From Planctomycetota bacterium (lineage in GTDB: Bacteria > Planctomycetota > Phycisphaerae > UBA1845 > UTPLA1): a DNA stretch of 64,000 bases. This document shows, piece by piece, positions 1 through 9,007 of the stretch. Under the pieces are notes generated by a model, which was not told the DNA's origin, did no database searches, and saw only the letters and a program-made list of their open reading frames with translations. The stretch's first letter is position 1. Each line of letters begins with the position of its first letter. The position numbers and the translations under genes were made by a program. The stretch spans positions 1-64,000 of the forward strand of contig JAATGM010000047.1 in assembly GCA_015654675.1 (NCBI GenBank), written 5' to 3'.

Positions 1-928
1 CGCCGATGGTGCACGCCACGAAGAAATATTGTTGGATCAGTCGCAGCCGCTTGCCCTGCTCAGTTTCGTCGGCCGGATAGAGCACTTTCGAGATCGTCTC
101 GCTCATGGCCTTATCGCGCACCGCATCGATGTAGCCGCCGCGATTGAACTTCTCGAGGTCGAGATCGGAAGATGCGCGCGAGGCCCACAGCCGCAGGATA
201 TTCACGGTGTTGTTATTGTAGCCGACGATCGGGACGTCGTAGGGAACGCCGATGACCGTATCGAAGCCGACCCAGCGGGCCTGGTAGCGGCCCTGCGCGT
301 CGGTCGTGTGCTCGACGCGGCCGTTCAGACGGACTTGATGGGCAAACTCCGGCCGGACAACTTCCCACGGGGAACCGAACTGTAGCCAGTACTCGGGTCG
401 CTCGATCTGCCAGCCGTTCTTGATTTGCTGCTCGAAGATGCCGTATTCGTAGCGGATGCTGTAGCCGTAAACGGGGTATTCAAGCGACGCGGCCGAATCG
501 AGATAGCACGCCGCAAGACGGCCAAGTCCGCCGTTGCCGAGCCCGGCGTCCGGCTCGAACTCGCAGATTTCATCCAGCGGTGCTCCGAGGGCGGACGCGC
601 CTTCCCGGGCGGCATCGAGCAGGCCAAGGTTGAGCAGGTTGGAGCGGAGCAGCCGGCCGAGGAGAAATTCGAGTGATAAGTAGTAGATTCGCTTGACGCG
701 CTTATCGACATAGGTCGCCTGGGTGGCGATGAGTTTTTCGAGGGCGTAATCGCGGACGGCGGTGGCGAGACTGACGTAGCGGTCGTGGCCCGTCGCGCCG
801 GCGATATGTTTGCCCTGCGTGTAGCGGAGATGGTAGAGGGCTCGTTCGATGAGCGGATGGAGTTTGGTAGCGGCGGCGGGCGGTGTGGTCTTCGTCGATT
901 GAGCGGCGGACGCGACGGACGGGGTCAT
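1..928 (-). CDS. glgP: Glycogen/alpha-glucan phosphorylase, N-terminal part (cut by left edge)
   Basis: The reverse strand translates without a stop from ATG at 928 to the window edge, giving about 309 residues of a protein that normally has about 800. Hallmarks of the GT35 phosphorylase family are clear: YYLSLEFLLGR near residue 83, EPDAGLGNGGLGRLAACYLD near 125-145, YGYSIRYEYGIFEQ, NGWQIERPEYW, and VPYDVPIVGY further on. The family releases glucose-1-phosphate from glycogen or maltodextrin by phosphorolysis with pyridoxal phosphate. The PLP-binding lysine and the C-terminal half lie outside the window. GGAG sits about 8 bases before the ATG, which supports this start. It is divergent from the TetR gene across 195 bases. 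Family assignment is firm; glycogen versus maltodextrin preference cannot be told. Confidence 0.95.
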   Translation of the reverse strand, partial: MTPSVASAAQSTKTTPPAAATKLHPLIERALYHLRYTQGKHIAGATGHDRYVSLATAVRDYALEKLIATQATYVDKRVKRIYYLSLEFLLGRLLRSNLLNLGLLDAAREGASALGAPLDEICEFEPDAGLGNGGLGRLAACYLDSAASLEYPVYGYSIRYEYGIFEQQIKNGWQIERPEYWLQFGSPWEVVRPEFAHQVRLNGRVEHTTDAQGRYQARWVGFDTVIGVPYDVPIVGYNNNTVNILRLWASRASSDLDLEKFNRGGYIDAVRDKAMSETISKVLYPADETEQGKRLRLIQQYFFVACTIG

Positions 929-1088
929 GTTTTGGCTCCGGCGGGTGGACGCGGAGCATGTTACCGGAGAAGTCGGGATTACAGTCTGAAAATGGCGAGT
1001 GCTTGGCGAATCGGGCGACAGTCCTAATCTTTTTATTGTTCTAAATGTTTATTCCGACTTAGCTTATGCCAGCTTTGTTAGTGTTTTA

Positions 1089-1117
1089 TTGTCGCTGTAC
1101 CGTCTGGACGGTATAGT
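1089..1117 (+). promoter_or_regulatory. Sigma70-like promoter of the TetR-RND operon
   Basis: TTGTCG at 1089-1094 and TATAGT at 1112-1117 are separated by exactly 17 bases. A transcript starting about 7 bases after the -10 box would begin at or next to 1124, which is the G of the GTG start codon. The mRNA would then be leaderless. The inverted repeat 1098-1113 fills the spacer and touches the -10 box, so a bound repressor would block RNA polymerase. The elements are seen; promoter activity is inferred. Confidence 0.6.
1098..1113. promoter_or_regulatory. 16-bp palindromic operator, probable TetR-family binding site
   Basis: TACCGTCTGGACGGTA is a perfect inverted repeat of 7-base arms (TACCGTC / GACGGTA) around two central bases. 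It lies between the -35 and -10 boxes, 10 bases before the TetR-family start codon. Size and place are typical of autoregulatory sites of AcrR-like repressors that control RND pumps. Binding by this particular TetR protein is inferred. Confidence 0.65.
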
Positions 1118-1123
1118 CCCGCC

Positions 1124-1732
1124 GTGATTCCAGTCGCCTTACAACTTTCGGTTCGAGATCGCCTGCTTAACGCGGCCGAGCGCGTGGTCGCACGCGACGG
1201 CGTCAGCAACATGACGCTGGAGGCCGTGGCGCGCGAGGCGGGCGTGAGCAAGGGCGGACTTCTCTATCACTTTCGCTCGAAGCCGACCTTGATCAACGCT
1301 GTTGTCGAGCGGATGGGCTCGCGCTGCCAGGCCGATCAGGTTCGAGCCATGGCCGGCGATGAAGGCAAACCCGGCGCGTTCACGCGGGCCTACCTCGCGG
1401 CGCGGTCCGAGCCGCCCAAGCCGGAGGAAGAGCCGGTGGTAACGGCGATTTTGGCTGCCGCCGGGACCGATCCGCAATATCTCGAGCCCATTCGCAAACG
1501 CGTATTGGAGTGGCAGGCGCGGCTGGAGTCCGACGGCATCGATCCGGCCACGGCCACGATTGTGCGCCTGGCGATCGACGGTTTGAGTTTGTGCCGGCTC
1601 ATGCGACTGCCGGTCCCGCAGGGCGAGCTGTGCGATACGGTGATGAAAAAACTGGTGGCGATGACGGAACCCCGCGTCGGGGAAAATGGCAACGCGCGGC
1701 GGAAGCGATCTGCAGAGGACAAGAAGTCGTGA
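1124..1732 (+). CDS. TetR/AcrR family transcriptional repressor
   Basis: This 202-residue protein has the usual TetR length. Residues 9-55 form the N-terminal helix-turn-helix: RDRLLNAAERVVARDG, then TLEAVAREAGVSKGGLLYHF and the K-x-x-L-I segment. The variable C-terminal ligand and dimer domain follows. It probably represses the efflux genes downstream and itself through the palindrome at 1098-1113. GTG at 1124 is the only plausible in-frame start after the stop at 1079-1081, and no Shine-Dalgarno precedes it, so a leaderless message is likely. Its stop overlaps a GTG start of the next gene (GTGA). The inducer is unknown. Confidence 0.88.
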   Translation: MIPVALQLSVRDRLLNAAERVVARDGVSNMTLEAVAREAGVSKGGLLYHFRSKPTLINAVVERMGSRCQADQVRAMAGDEGKPGAFTRAYLAARSEPPKPEEEPVVTAILAAAGTDPQYLEPIRKRVLEWQARLESDGIDPATATIVRLAIDGLSLCRLMRLPVPQGELCDTVMKKLVAMTEPRVGENGNARRKRSAEDKKS

Positions 1733-2988
1733 GACTAATAACGATGCGACGGGTGTTCGGAGCGGCGCTAATGTCGTCCGCGTTAATTGCAGGTTGCAAG
1801 CCCGCGGCCCCGCCGGCCATGCCGCCGCGCCCGCCCGCGATGGTGACAGCGGCAACGGCAGAGGCGCGCGATGTCCCCATTTATCTGGAGGAGATCGGCC
1901 GCGTGGTTCCGATCGAGACGGTGTCGGTGATGCCGCAGGTGGGCGGGAAGGTAATTGCCGCGCACGTGGCCGACGGATCGTTTGTGAAGAAAGGCGATCT
2001 GCTTTTCGAGCTTGATCCGCGTCCGTTCAAGGCGGCCCTGGCATCGGCCGAAGCCGCTCTGGAACAGAGCAAGGCCGAACGAGCGCTGGCCGAGATCGAA
2101 TTCAAACGCATTCAGGGGCTTTCGTCGAGGTCGCAGGCCAGCCAGATTGAGTACGACCGAACGCGAATCGCGCAGGATGTGGCGGCCGCCAAGGTTCACT
2201 CGGCCGAAGCGGCGGTCGAGATGGCGAAGCTGGATCTTGATTACACGACGATCGAGTCGCCGATTTCGGGCCGGGCGGCGTGGCGGATGGTCGATCCGGG
2301 CAACGTGGTGAAGCCGAACGAGGCGACGATGCAGATGATTCGTCGTTTAGATCCGATCTATGTCGAGTTCACCGTGCCCGAGAATGATCTGGCCGCGGTG
2401 CGACGGTCAATAAGCGCGGACGCAGCTGACGGTTCGGCGAGCGGGTTGGCCGTTGAGATTACGGTCCCGAAGGACTCCGCGCGCGTGCTGTCGGCAGCCG
2501 TGAATGCGACGGCGACGAGCCAGCCGAGTTCGGCGATATCCCGCGCTCGGATAGGCCAGCTCACGTTTCTCGACAATGTCGTGCAAGGCGGGACGGGCAC
2601 GGTGAAGCTCCGCGCGACCGTCGACAACGCTGATTATCTCTTGTGGCCGGGGCAGTTCGTGAACGCGCGGCTGGTGCTCGAAACGAAGAAACAGGCGGTG
2701 CTCGTGCCAGCCAAGGCGGAGCAGATCGGGCAGGTCGGGCCTTACGTGTATGTCGTGAGCGATGACGGAAAGGCGGAATTGCGGCCGATCACGCCGGGGC
2801 AGTTGCAGGGCGACCTGCTGGTTGTCGATCACGGCGTGAAAGTGGGCGAGCGCGTCATCATAGCCGGGCATCTGTCGGTGATGCCGGGCGGACCGGTAAA
2901 CGTAATAAACGCTGCACCGGCGGGCGCGACGGCCAATGCGAATAGTGCGATCGCGGCCAACCCGAAAGGACGAGATTCGAAGCCGTGA
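1729..2988 (+). CDS. RND efflux periplasmic adaptor (membrane fusion lipoprotein)
   Basis: This 419-residue HlyD/AcrA-type adaptor bridges an inner-membrane RND pump to an outer-membrane channel. A lipoprotein signal ends in LIAGC, so the mature N-terminal Cys would be lipidated. Then come the lipoyl half-motif (VMPQVGGKVIAAHVADGSFV), a helical hairpin of about 70 residues rich in A, E, K and R, the second half (LDLDYTTIESPISGR), the beta-barrel (LDPIYVEFTVPEND) and a membrane-proximal domain. GTG at 1729 overlaps the tetR stop and has AGAGGA 9 bases upstream. ATG at 1744 is the alternative and would give 414 residues. The gene overlaps the pump gene by 4 bases, which suggests translational coupling. 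Confidence 0.92.
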   Translation: MRLITMRRVFGAALMSSALIAGCKPAAPPAMPPRPPAMVTAATAEARDVPIYLEEIGRVVPIETVSVMPQVGGKVIAAHVADGSFVKKGDLLFELDPRPFKAALASAEAALEQSKAERALAEIEFKRIQGLSSRSQASQIEYDRTRIAQDVAAAKVHSAEAAVEMAKLDLDYTTIESPISGRAAWRMVDPGNVVKPNEATMQMIRRLDPIYVEFTVPENDLAAVRRSISADAADGSASGLAVEITVPKDSARVLSAAVNATATSQPSSAISRARIGQLTFLDNVVQGGTGTVKLRATVDNADYLLWPGQFVNARLVLETKKQAVLVPAKAEQIGQVGPYVYVVSDDGKAELRPITPGQLQGDLLVVDHGVKVGERVIIAGHLSVMPGGPVNVINAAPAGATANANSAIAANPKGRDSKP

Positions 2989-5900
2989 GTTTGTCCGAAC
3001 GATTTATTCAGCGGCCGGTCATGACCGTCGTTCTGACGTTGTCAGCCATCTTGTTTGGCGTTCTGGCCTACGACCAGCTTCCCGTGAACGATCTGCCGGC
3101 GGTGGATTACCCCGTGATCCAGGTCACGGTGGGATATCCCGGCGCGAACCCGGAGACCGTCGCGTCGAATATCGCGACGCCGCTCGAACGGCAGTTCATG
3201 CAGATTCCCGGGCTGGAGCTGATTACCAGCAAGAGCTCGCAGGGGTTCTGCAGTCTCACGCTTCAGTTCGCACTCTCGAAGAGCATCGACGCGGCTGCGA
3301 CCGACGTGCAGGCCGCCATCAGCCGGTCCACGGGCAGCTTGCCGATTGATTTGCCGGCCCCGCCCACCTTCACCAAGACGAATCCGAACGACCAGCCGAT
3401 TCTCTATATCGCTCTCACGAGCAACAGCATGACGGTGGGGCAACTCTACGACCTGGCGAATACGCAGGTAGGGCAACGGATCAGCATTGTCAGCGGCGTG
3501 AGTCAGGTGGCAGTGTTTGGAACGAAGTCGGCGGTGCGGATCAAGGCCGATCCGTCGGCGCTGGCCTCGCGCGGCATGACGATCGACGACCTGGCGCTCG
3601 CGATTCGGCAGGGAACTTCGTATCAAGGTGCCGGTCAGTTTGACGGGCCGGATCGCTCATTTCTGTTGCAGCCGCAAGGGCAGTTGAACGGCGCGAAGGA
3701 CTATGGCGATCTGATCATCGGAACGCGCGACGGCTGGCCGGTGTATCTGAAAGACGTGGCGACGGCCAAGGACGGCGTTCAGGACGAGCGGATCGACATG
3801 CGTTTCTGGGTCCGTGGCCACGAGGTGCCGAAGGCGACCGTGGTCGTCGCGGTGTTTCGGCAGGCGGGGTCGAACGCAGTATCGGTGGCTGGCGCGGTGA
3901 AGTCGCTGTTGCCGGTCGTGTCGCGTGAGCTGCCGGGCAGTGTCGAGATTATTCCGATTTACGACCGCTCGCAGACGATCGTGGACAGCGTCAAGGACGT
4001 GAAAGAGACGCTGTTTATCGCCTTTATTCTCGTCGTGGCGGTCATTTTCGTATTCCTCGGACGCGTAACGGACACACTGATCCCGGTCGTGGCCCTGCCG
4101 CTCTCGCTGCTGCTGACGTTCATGGTGATGAACGTTCTGGGATACAGTTTGGACAACCTGTCGCTGATGGCGCTTACGCTGGCGATCGGGTTTCTCGTCG
4201 ATGACGCCATCGTGTTCCTGGAGAACACGGTGCGGCGAATGGAGAAGTTCGGCGAAACGCCGATGGTCGCGGCCATCAATAGCACGCGCGAGATCAGTTT
4301 CACGATTCTATCGATGACCCTTTCGTTGGCGGCGGTGTTCCTGCCGCTGGTGTTCATGAGCGGCCTGGTGGGGCGCATCTTCCGCGAGTTCGCCGTGACG
4401 ATTGTCGTGTCGATCATCGCCAGCGGTATCGTGTCTCTAACGCTGACGCCGCTCATGTGCTCGCGTTTGCTCAGGGCGCGCGGGCACGGCGAAAAGAAGA
4501 ACTGGATCGAACGCGTCATCGGCGCAATCGAACACCGCGTGCTTGGCGTTTATGGAAGCGCGCTTTGGTTTTTCCTGAAGCATCGCTGGATTTCCGCCGC
4601 GACGTGGGCCATTTGCATGGCCGGCACAATCTGGCTGTGGAACGTGGTGCCGCGCTCGTTCCTGCCAATCGGCGACAGTTCATTTATTTGGGGCGTCTTC
4701 GTCGGCCCGGAGGGCGCGTCGCCGGAGCAGATGCGGCGTTTTCAGGACGCGGGCGAGAAGGCCCTGCACGAGAATCCGGCCGTCGACACGACCTTTACCA
4801 TGACGGGCAACGGGCAGTTCCTCTCTTCCAACTGGGGCATGCTGCTGGCTTTCCTCTCGGACCCGAAAACGCGGCCGCCGATCGAATCCGTGGCGACCGA
4901 GCTCGGAAAGCAGACGTCGATGGCGATGAACGGTGCCTTCGGCTTCATGAAGCCACAGCCGGTGTTGCAGATTTCGACGGGGGCGACGGCCAATCAGGGC
5001 GGGCAGTTCGCGTATGCGCTTTCGGGTATTAACGCGGATGAGGTATACGCTGCCAGCAATGCCATGCTGGGCAAGCTGATGGCCCAGACGGGGCGATTGT
5101 TCGAGTCGGTCATTCCCGATCTCTACGTGAAAACGCCGCAGCTTAAGATCAACATCCTGCGCGAGAAGGCGGCCAGCTACGGAATTTCAGCGGCGCGAAT
5201 CGAGACGCTGCTGCGTAATTCGTACAGCCAGAACTACGTCTACCTCATCAAGCGTCCCGAAGATCAGTATCAGGTGATTCTGGAGGCGAAGGACGCATCG
5301 CGCACGCATCCGGAGGACTTGAGCCGGCTCTATATTCGCAGCGACGACGGGAAGAACACGATTCCGCTGTCTGCGGTGGCCACATGGGAAACAACCGTCG
5401 GCCCGCAGGCCGTGAACCACATGAATCAGTTCACCAGCGTGACGATTCAGTTCAACCTGAAAACGGGTGTGCCAATCGGGACTGCGGTCGAATACATCGA
5501 GCAATCGGCGCGCGAAGTCGTCCCCGCGCAGGTTCGCGGCGACTTTCAGGGCGAGGCACTGACGTTTCGCGACACCGTCAAGAGCCTGACCATTCTCATG
5601 ATTCTCGCGGTCTTCGTCATGTACGTGATTCTCGCGATTCTCTACGAGAGCTACGTTCACCCGATCACCGTGCTCTCGACCTTGCCGCCTGCGCTTGTTG
5701 GCGGATTGCTGACGCTGTTCCTGTTCGGGCAGGAAGCATCGCTTTATGCGTTCGTCGGACTCTTCATGTTGATGGGTATCGTGAAGAAGAACGGCATCAT
5801 GATCGTCGACTTCGCGATCCAGCGCGTGGCGCAGGGACGCTCGGCCGAGGAGTCGATTCACGAGGCCAGCATGGATCGCTTCCGACCGATTCTCATGACG

Positions 5901-6233
5901 ACGCTGGCGGCCGTCATGGGCGCGATCCCGATCGCCCTTGGATGGGGCGCCGATGGCGCGAGCCGCCGGCCGCTGGGACTGGTCATTGTGGGCGGGCTGG
6001 CCGTCAGCCAGTTGATCACGCTGTTTGTGACGCCGGTCATCTATCTCTATCTGGAAATCTTCCAAGAACGGGTGCTGAACCGGATTCCCTTCTTTGCTTC
6101 GCGCTATGAAAAGCACGGATTGGCCCCGGAGCCACCGCCGGACGTCGATTTGCACGAGAAAACGGGCGGAGTCGAACCGCACTACGGCGGGCCTGTGCCG
6201 GTCGGGGTTGGTGGCAATGGGAACCGCATCTAA
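2985..6233 (+). CDS. RND multidrug efflux permease (HAE-1, AcrB/MdtB-like)
   Basis: This 1082-residue inner-membrane proton antiporter has the expected length of about 1030-1080. It starts with the family's N-terminal pattern (FIQRPVMTVVLTLSAILFG and a DLPAVDYPVIQV region). The proton-relay pair in TM4 is kept as D406-D407 in GFLVDDAIVFLEN, and the TM10-11 region reads GLFMLMGIVKKNGIMIVDFA. Two large periplasmic loops follow TM1 and TM7, as usual. With the adaptor it should form a tripartite pump. No TolC-type outer-membrane channel gene lies nearby, so that part must come from elsewhere. Substrates cannot be predicted. The GTG start overlaps the adaptor stop. Confidence 0.95.
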   Translation: MSLSERFIQRPVMTVVLTLSAILFGVLAYDQLPVNDLPAVDYPVIQVTVGYPGANPETVASNIATPLERQFMQIPGLELITSKSSQGFCSLTLQFALSKSIDAAATDVQAAISRSTGSLPIDLPAPPTFTKTNPNDQPILYIALTSNSMTVGQLYDLANTQVGQRISIVSGVSQVAVFGTKSAVRIKADPSALASRGMTIDDLALAIRQGTSYQGAGQFDGPDRSFLLQPQGQLNGAKDYGDLIIGTRDGWPVYLKDVATAKDGVQDERIDMRFWVRGHEVPKATVVVAVFRQAGSNAVSVAGAVKSLLPVVSRELPGSVEIIPIYDRSQTIVDSVKDVKETLFIAFILVVAVIFVFLGRVTDTLIPVVALPLSLLLTFMVMNVLGYSLDNLSLMALTLAIGFLVDDAIVFLENTVRRMEKFGETPMVAAINSTREISFTILSMTLSLAAVFLPLVFMSGLVGRIFREFAVTIVVSIIASGIVSLTLTPLMCSRLLRARGHGEKKNWIERVIGAIEHRVLGVYGSALWFFLKHRWISAATWAICMAGTIWLWNVVPRSFLPIGDSSFIWGVFVGPEGASPEQMRRFQDAGEKALHENPAVDTTFTMTGNGQFLSSNWGMLLAFLSDPKTRPPIESVATELGKQTSMAMNGAFGFMKPQPVLQISTGATANQGGQFAYALSGINADEVYAASNAMLGKLMAQTGRLFESVIPDLYVKTPQLKINILREKAASYGISAARIETLLRNSYSQNYVYLIKRPEDQYQVILEAKDASRTHPEDLSRLYIRSDDGKNTIPLSAVATWETTVGPQAVNHMNQFTSVTIQFNLKTGVPIGTAVEYIEQSAREVVPAQVRGDFQGEALTFRDTVKSLTILMILAVFVMYVILAILYESYVHPITVLSTLPPALVGGLLTLFLFGQEASLYAFVGLFMLMGIVKKNGIMIVDFAIQRVAQGRSAEESIHEASMDRFRPILMTTLAAVMGAIPIALGWGADGASRRPLGLVIVGGLAVSQLITLFVTPVIYLYLEIFQERVLNRIPFFASRYEKHGLAPEPPPDVDLHEKTGGVEPHYGGPVPVGVGGNGNRI

Positions 6234-6241
6234 ATAGTGGC

Positions 6242-6281
6242 TTTCGGGTCGCCGAAAATCGACTTTCGCGGTGGCCGAAAG
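6242..6281 (+). terminator. Two short tandem hairpins after the RND gene, possible terminator
   Basis: TTTCGG-GTCG-CCGAAA at 6242-6257 is a 6-bp stem with a 4-base loop. CTTTCG and CGAAAG at 6263-6268 and 6276-6281 form a second stem. They start 9 bases after the RND stop codon. No U-run follows, so they may only stabilise the 3' end or mark a factor-dependent end. Confidence 0.3.
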
Positions 6282-6394
6282 CGGTTTAGTCTACCTACGT
6301 TCATAGGGTCGGAAGCAAGGAAATATCGCCTGCCGGTTGCGCGGCGCGTTCGCGCGGAGTTCTCGGCGGGCGGAACGAATGAGGCGATGCGTGC

Positions 6395-8245
6395 ATGTCT
6401 CCGGATGAGACGATCGCGCCATTTCAATTGCCGAAAGGCGCCTTTGAGAGTTTCCCGGGGCCGATTGCGTCCGGCCTCAAGTCCGGGATCGAGCGCGTAC
6501 TGGGTTTCCCCCATCTGAACTACATCTATGCCAAAACGCAGGCGCCGGGGTGTCCCGGGCCGTTCAGCGAAGCCGTCCTGCGCGAAATGGGCATTCGCTT
6601 CATCGTCCGCGGGGACGATCTTGCGCGCATCCCGAAAAAAGGCCCGCTCATCGTGGTCGCCAATCACCCGTTCGGCGGGGCCGACGGACTGTTTCTCATC
6701 GCCATGCTCTTGCGCGTCCGGCCGGATGTGCGGATGCTGGCGAACTACATCCTGCACATGCTTCCGGCCATGCGCCCGAGTTGCTTCTTCGTCGATCCTT
6801 TTGGCGGCGAGGGTGCGGCCGAGCGAAACCTCAAGTCGACCAAGGCCGCGATCCGCTGGGTGCGCGAGGGCGGGGCTCTCACGGTCTTCCCGGCTGGCGA
6901 GGTATCGCACCTCACGCTGCGCAGCCGCTCGATCACTGATCCGCCGTGGGGCGAGGCGGCGGCGAAACTGATCAGGGCGACGAAGGCGGACGTGGTCCCG
7001 GTGTTCTTCGACGGGGCCAACGGACGGCTGTTTCAACTATCTGGTTTGCTTCACCAGCGGCTGCGGACGGCGATGCTGTCGCGTGAGCTGGTGTCGAAAA
7101 GCAATCGTCGCTTCCGCGTTGCTGTGGGAAATGTGATTCCCTACGCGCGAATGGAGCAGGTCTATGCCGGCGACGATTCTGCGCCGCGCGGCGAAGGCAG
7201 CGGAGCCGGGCGTCTGACCGAATATTTGCGCGGCCGGACATACGTGCTCAAGGCGCGATTCGCGATCGGGGCCCGCCGCAACGCACGCCGGCCGCGACCG
7301 GAGCGGCCGCATGCGGTGCCGATCGGGCGGGCCGAGTCACCGGAGCGCGTAGCAGCGGACGTAGCTGGATTGCCGGCGGCCGCATGCCTCGTCGATGGCG
7401 GAAAGCTGAGTGTTTACACGGCGAGAGCGCATGAAATACCGACGCTGCTGCGCGAGATTGGCCGGCTGCGCGAACTGACGTTTCGCGGCGTGGGCGAGGG
7501 CACGGGCAAGGCCATCGACCTCGATCGATACGACGAACACTATGTGCACCTTTTCGTCTGGGATTCGCACGCGTCCAAGGTGGTCGGGGCGTATCGGCTC
7601 GGCTTGACCGACGAGCTGCTGGATCGCTTCGGCCCGCGCGGCCTCTACACCAGCACGCTGTTCGACTATCAGCCGGCCTTGTTGCGGCAGCTTTGCCCGG
7701 CGGTCGAAATGGGGCGGTCGTTCGTCGCCCCGGACTACCAGCGCGACTACGCCCCGTTGATGATGCTCTGGAAGGGGATCGGGCATTTCGCGGTTCGTTA
7801 CCCGCGCTACCGGCACCTCTTTGGGGCAGTGAGCATCAGCGACGAGTTTCAGTCCATGACGCGCGAGCTGCTCATGTCGTTCCTCAAGTGTCATCGGATG
7901 GACACCGGCATGGCGGCGCTCGTCAAGCCGAAGAACCCGCCCCGGCGGCGAATGCGGATCGATGCTGAGTGGGAGCGATTCTCGACTCTGGTTAGCAATC
8001 TCGACGAGGTGGCCGAACTGGTGGGCGAGATTGAATCGCACCGGCGGAATGTCCCCGTTCTGCTCAAGCAGTACCTGCGGCTGAACGGCCGGCTGCTCGG
8101 ATTCAACGTCGACCGGGAGTTCGGCGACGTCCTGGACGGGCTGATCCTGGTTGACCTGGCCAGGGTGGACAGGCCGATTCTGGATCGTTACATGACGCGC
8201 GACGGGGCGGCGGAGTTCCTGTCGCGGCATGCGGCTTGTCGCTGA
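6395..8245 (+). CDS. Fused PlsC-type O-acyltransferase / GNAT N-acyltransferase (OlsF-like, ornithine lipid synthesis)
   Basis: This 616-residue protein joins two acyltransferases. Residues about 60-290 are PlsC/lysophosphatidate acyltransferase-like: NHPFGGADG at 90-98 (the family's His/Asp motif), FPAGEVS in place of FPEGT, and VPVFFDG. Residues about 340-545 resemble OlsB-type GNAT N-acyltransferases (hemolysin-like Acetyltransf_5), with VVGAYRL, VEMGRSFVAPDYQRD near 437 and the HLFGAVSIS segment. The same pairing is known in bifunctional OlsF, which makes ornithine lipids: N-acylation of ornithine, then O-acylation to the diacyl lipid. Such lipids are phosphate-free membrane lipids. The amino acid substrate (ornithine, glycine or other) is not shown by the sequence. 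GAGG lies 10 bases before the ATG. Confidence 0.78.
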   Translation: MSPDETIAPFQLPKGAFESFPGPIASGLKSGIERVLGFPHLNYIYAKTQAPGCPGPFSEAVLREMGIRFIVRGDDLARIPKKGPLIVVANHPFGGADGLFLIAMLLRVRPDVRMLANYILHMLPAMRPSCFFVDPFGGEGAAERNLKSTKAAIRWVREGGALTVFPAGEVSHLTLRSRSITDPPWGEAAAKLIRATKADVVPVFFDGANGRLFQLSGLLHQRLRTAMLSRELVSKSNRRFRVAVGNVIPYARMEQVYAGDDSAPRGEGSGAGRLTEYLRGRTYVLKARFAIGARRNARRPRPERPHAVPIGRAESPERVAADVAGLPAAACLVDGGKLSVYTARAHEIPTLLREIGRLRELTFRGVGEGTGKAIDLDRYDEHYVHLFVWDSHASKVVGAYRLGLTDELLDRFGPRGLYTSTLFDYQPALLRQLCPAVEMGRSFVAPDYQRDYAPLMMLWKGIGHFAVRYPRYRHLFGAVSISDEFQSMTRELLMSFLKCHRMDTGMAALVKPKNPPRRRMRIDAEWERFSTLVSNLDEVAELVGEIESHRRNVPVLLKQYLRLNGRLLGFNVDREFGDVLDGLILVDLARVDRPILDRYMTRDGAAEFLSRHAACR

Positions 8246-8284
8246 GCCACGCACTTCGTTAGACTGATTGACGTTCGAGGGAAT

Positions 8285-8959
8285 ATGGAAACGGACCGCA
8301 CGTCCATCGATCGATCTGTCGTCGTTGACGAAGAGCAGATGCGGCGAATGCTGACGACGCTCGAGTCATCGATGCGCCGTTACATCGACGACCGTCTGCC
8401 TCGGTCCGTGCGCGCGGCGGTGTCGGCGGAAGACGTCTTGCAGAACGCATGGGCGGCGGCCTTCGAGCAGCGCGAGCACTTCCGCCTGGTCTCGCCGGCC
8501 GCGTTCGAGAACTGGTTCCGAACGATTGTGGATCGCAAGCTGATCGACGTGAAGCGGCGCGCGTATGCCACCAAGCGCGGCGGAGCGACCGGCTTCCGGC
8601 GGCTGATTCCGGCGGCGCTGCTGTCGTGGTCTCGACTTGAGCACGTGGGCACAGGTTCGTCGCAGACGCCCAGTCGCGCGGCATCGACAAAAGAGGCCGA
8701 GCGGGCGATCAACGAGGGACTTAACGGCCTGCCCGAGGATGTGCGCCGGGCCGTCGTCATGCACGATTTGCAGGGCCGCCCGCTGGATGAAGTGGCTCGG
8801 TCGCTGAACCGGCCGCCGAGCACGCTGCGCGGCATGCTACATCGCGGCCGCTCGCGCTTGCGCGAATTGCTGGGTGACCCGCGGCGGTTTTTCAGCGAGT
8901 CGGGCATCGTGGTGAAAAAGGGCGCCGAGCTTCCGCCCGACGGACCGAAGGCGAACTGA
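8285..8959 (+). CDS. ECF-type RNA polymerase sigma factor (planctomycete family)
   Basis: This is a 224-residue sigma factor. Region 2 lies near residues 28-100 (RRYIDDRLPRSVRAAVSAED, then DVLQNAWAAAF and WFRTIVDRKLIDVKRR). Region 4 lies near 140-205 (LNGLPEDVRRAVVMHDLQG, LDEVARSLNRPPSTLRGMLH, GRSRLRELL). It resembles the ECF group expanded in Rhodopirellula-type planctomycetes. No anti-sigma gene is adjacent. Instead a membrane Ser/Thr kinase follows after 48 bases, a pairing seen again at 61.4-64 kb, so control by the kinase is plausible but inferred. GAGGGA is only 2 bases from the chosen ATG, so a start at residue 19 (ATG 8339) is possible. Confidence 0.87.
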   Translation: METDRTSIDRSVVVDEEQMRRMLTTLESSMRRYIDDRLPRSVRAAVSAEDVLQNAWAAAFEQREHFRLVSPAAFENWFRTIVDRKLIDVKRRAYATKRGGATGFRRLIPAALLSWSRLEHVGTGSSQTPSRAASTKEAERAINEGLNGLPEDVRRAVVMHDLQGRPLDEVARSLNRPPSTLRGMLHRGRSRLRELLGDPRRFFSESGIVVKKGAELPPDGPKAN

Positions 8960-9007
8960 GCCGACGCGGAGATGCGAGGTCACGGCCGGAAGCCGTGAGA
9001 CGCGGCG

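Noticed and set aside
5187-6182. Minus-strand frame of 331 codons inside the RND gene
   Set aside because: It is antisense to the well-conserved RND permease and rich in Arg, Asp, His and Gln, typical of a mirror frame in GC-rich DNA.
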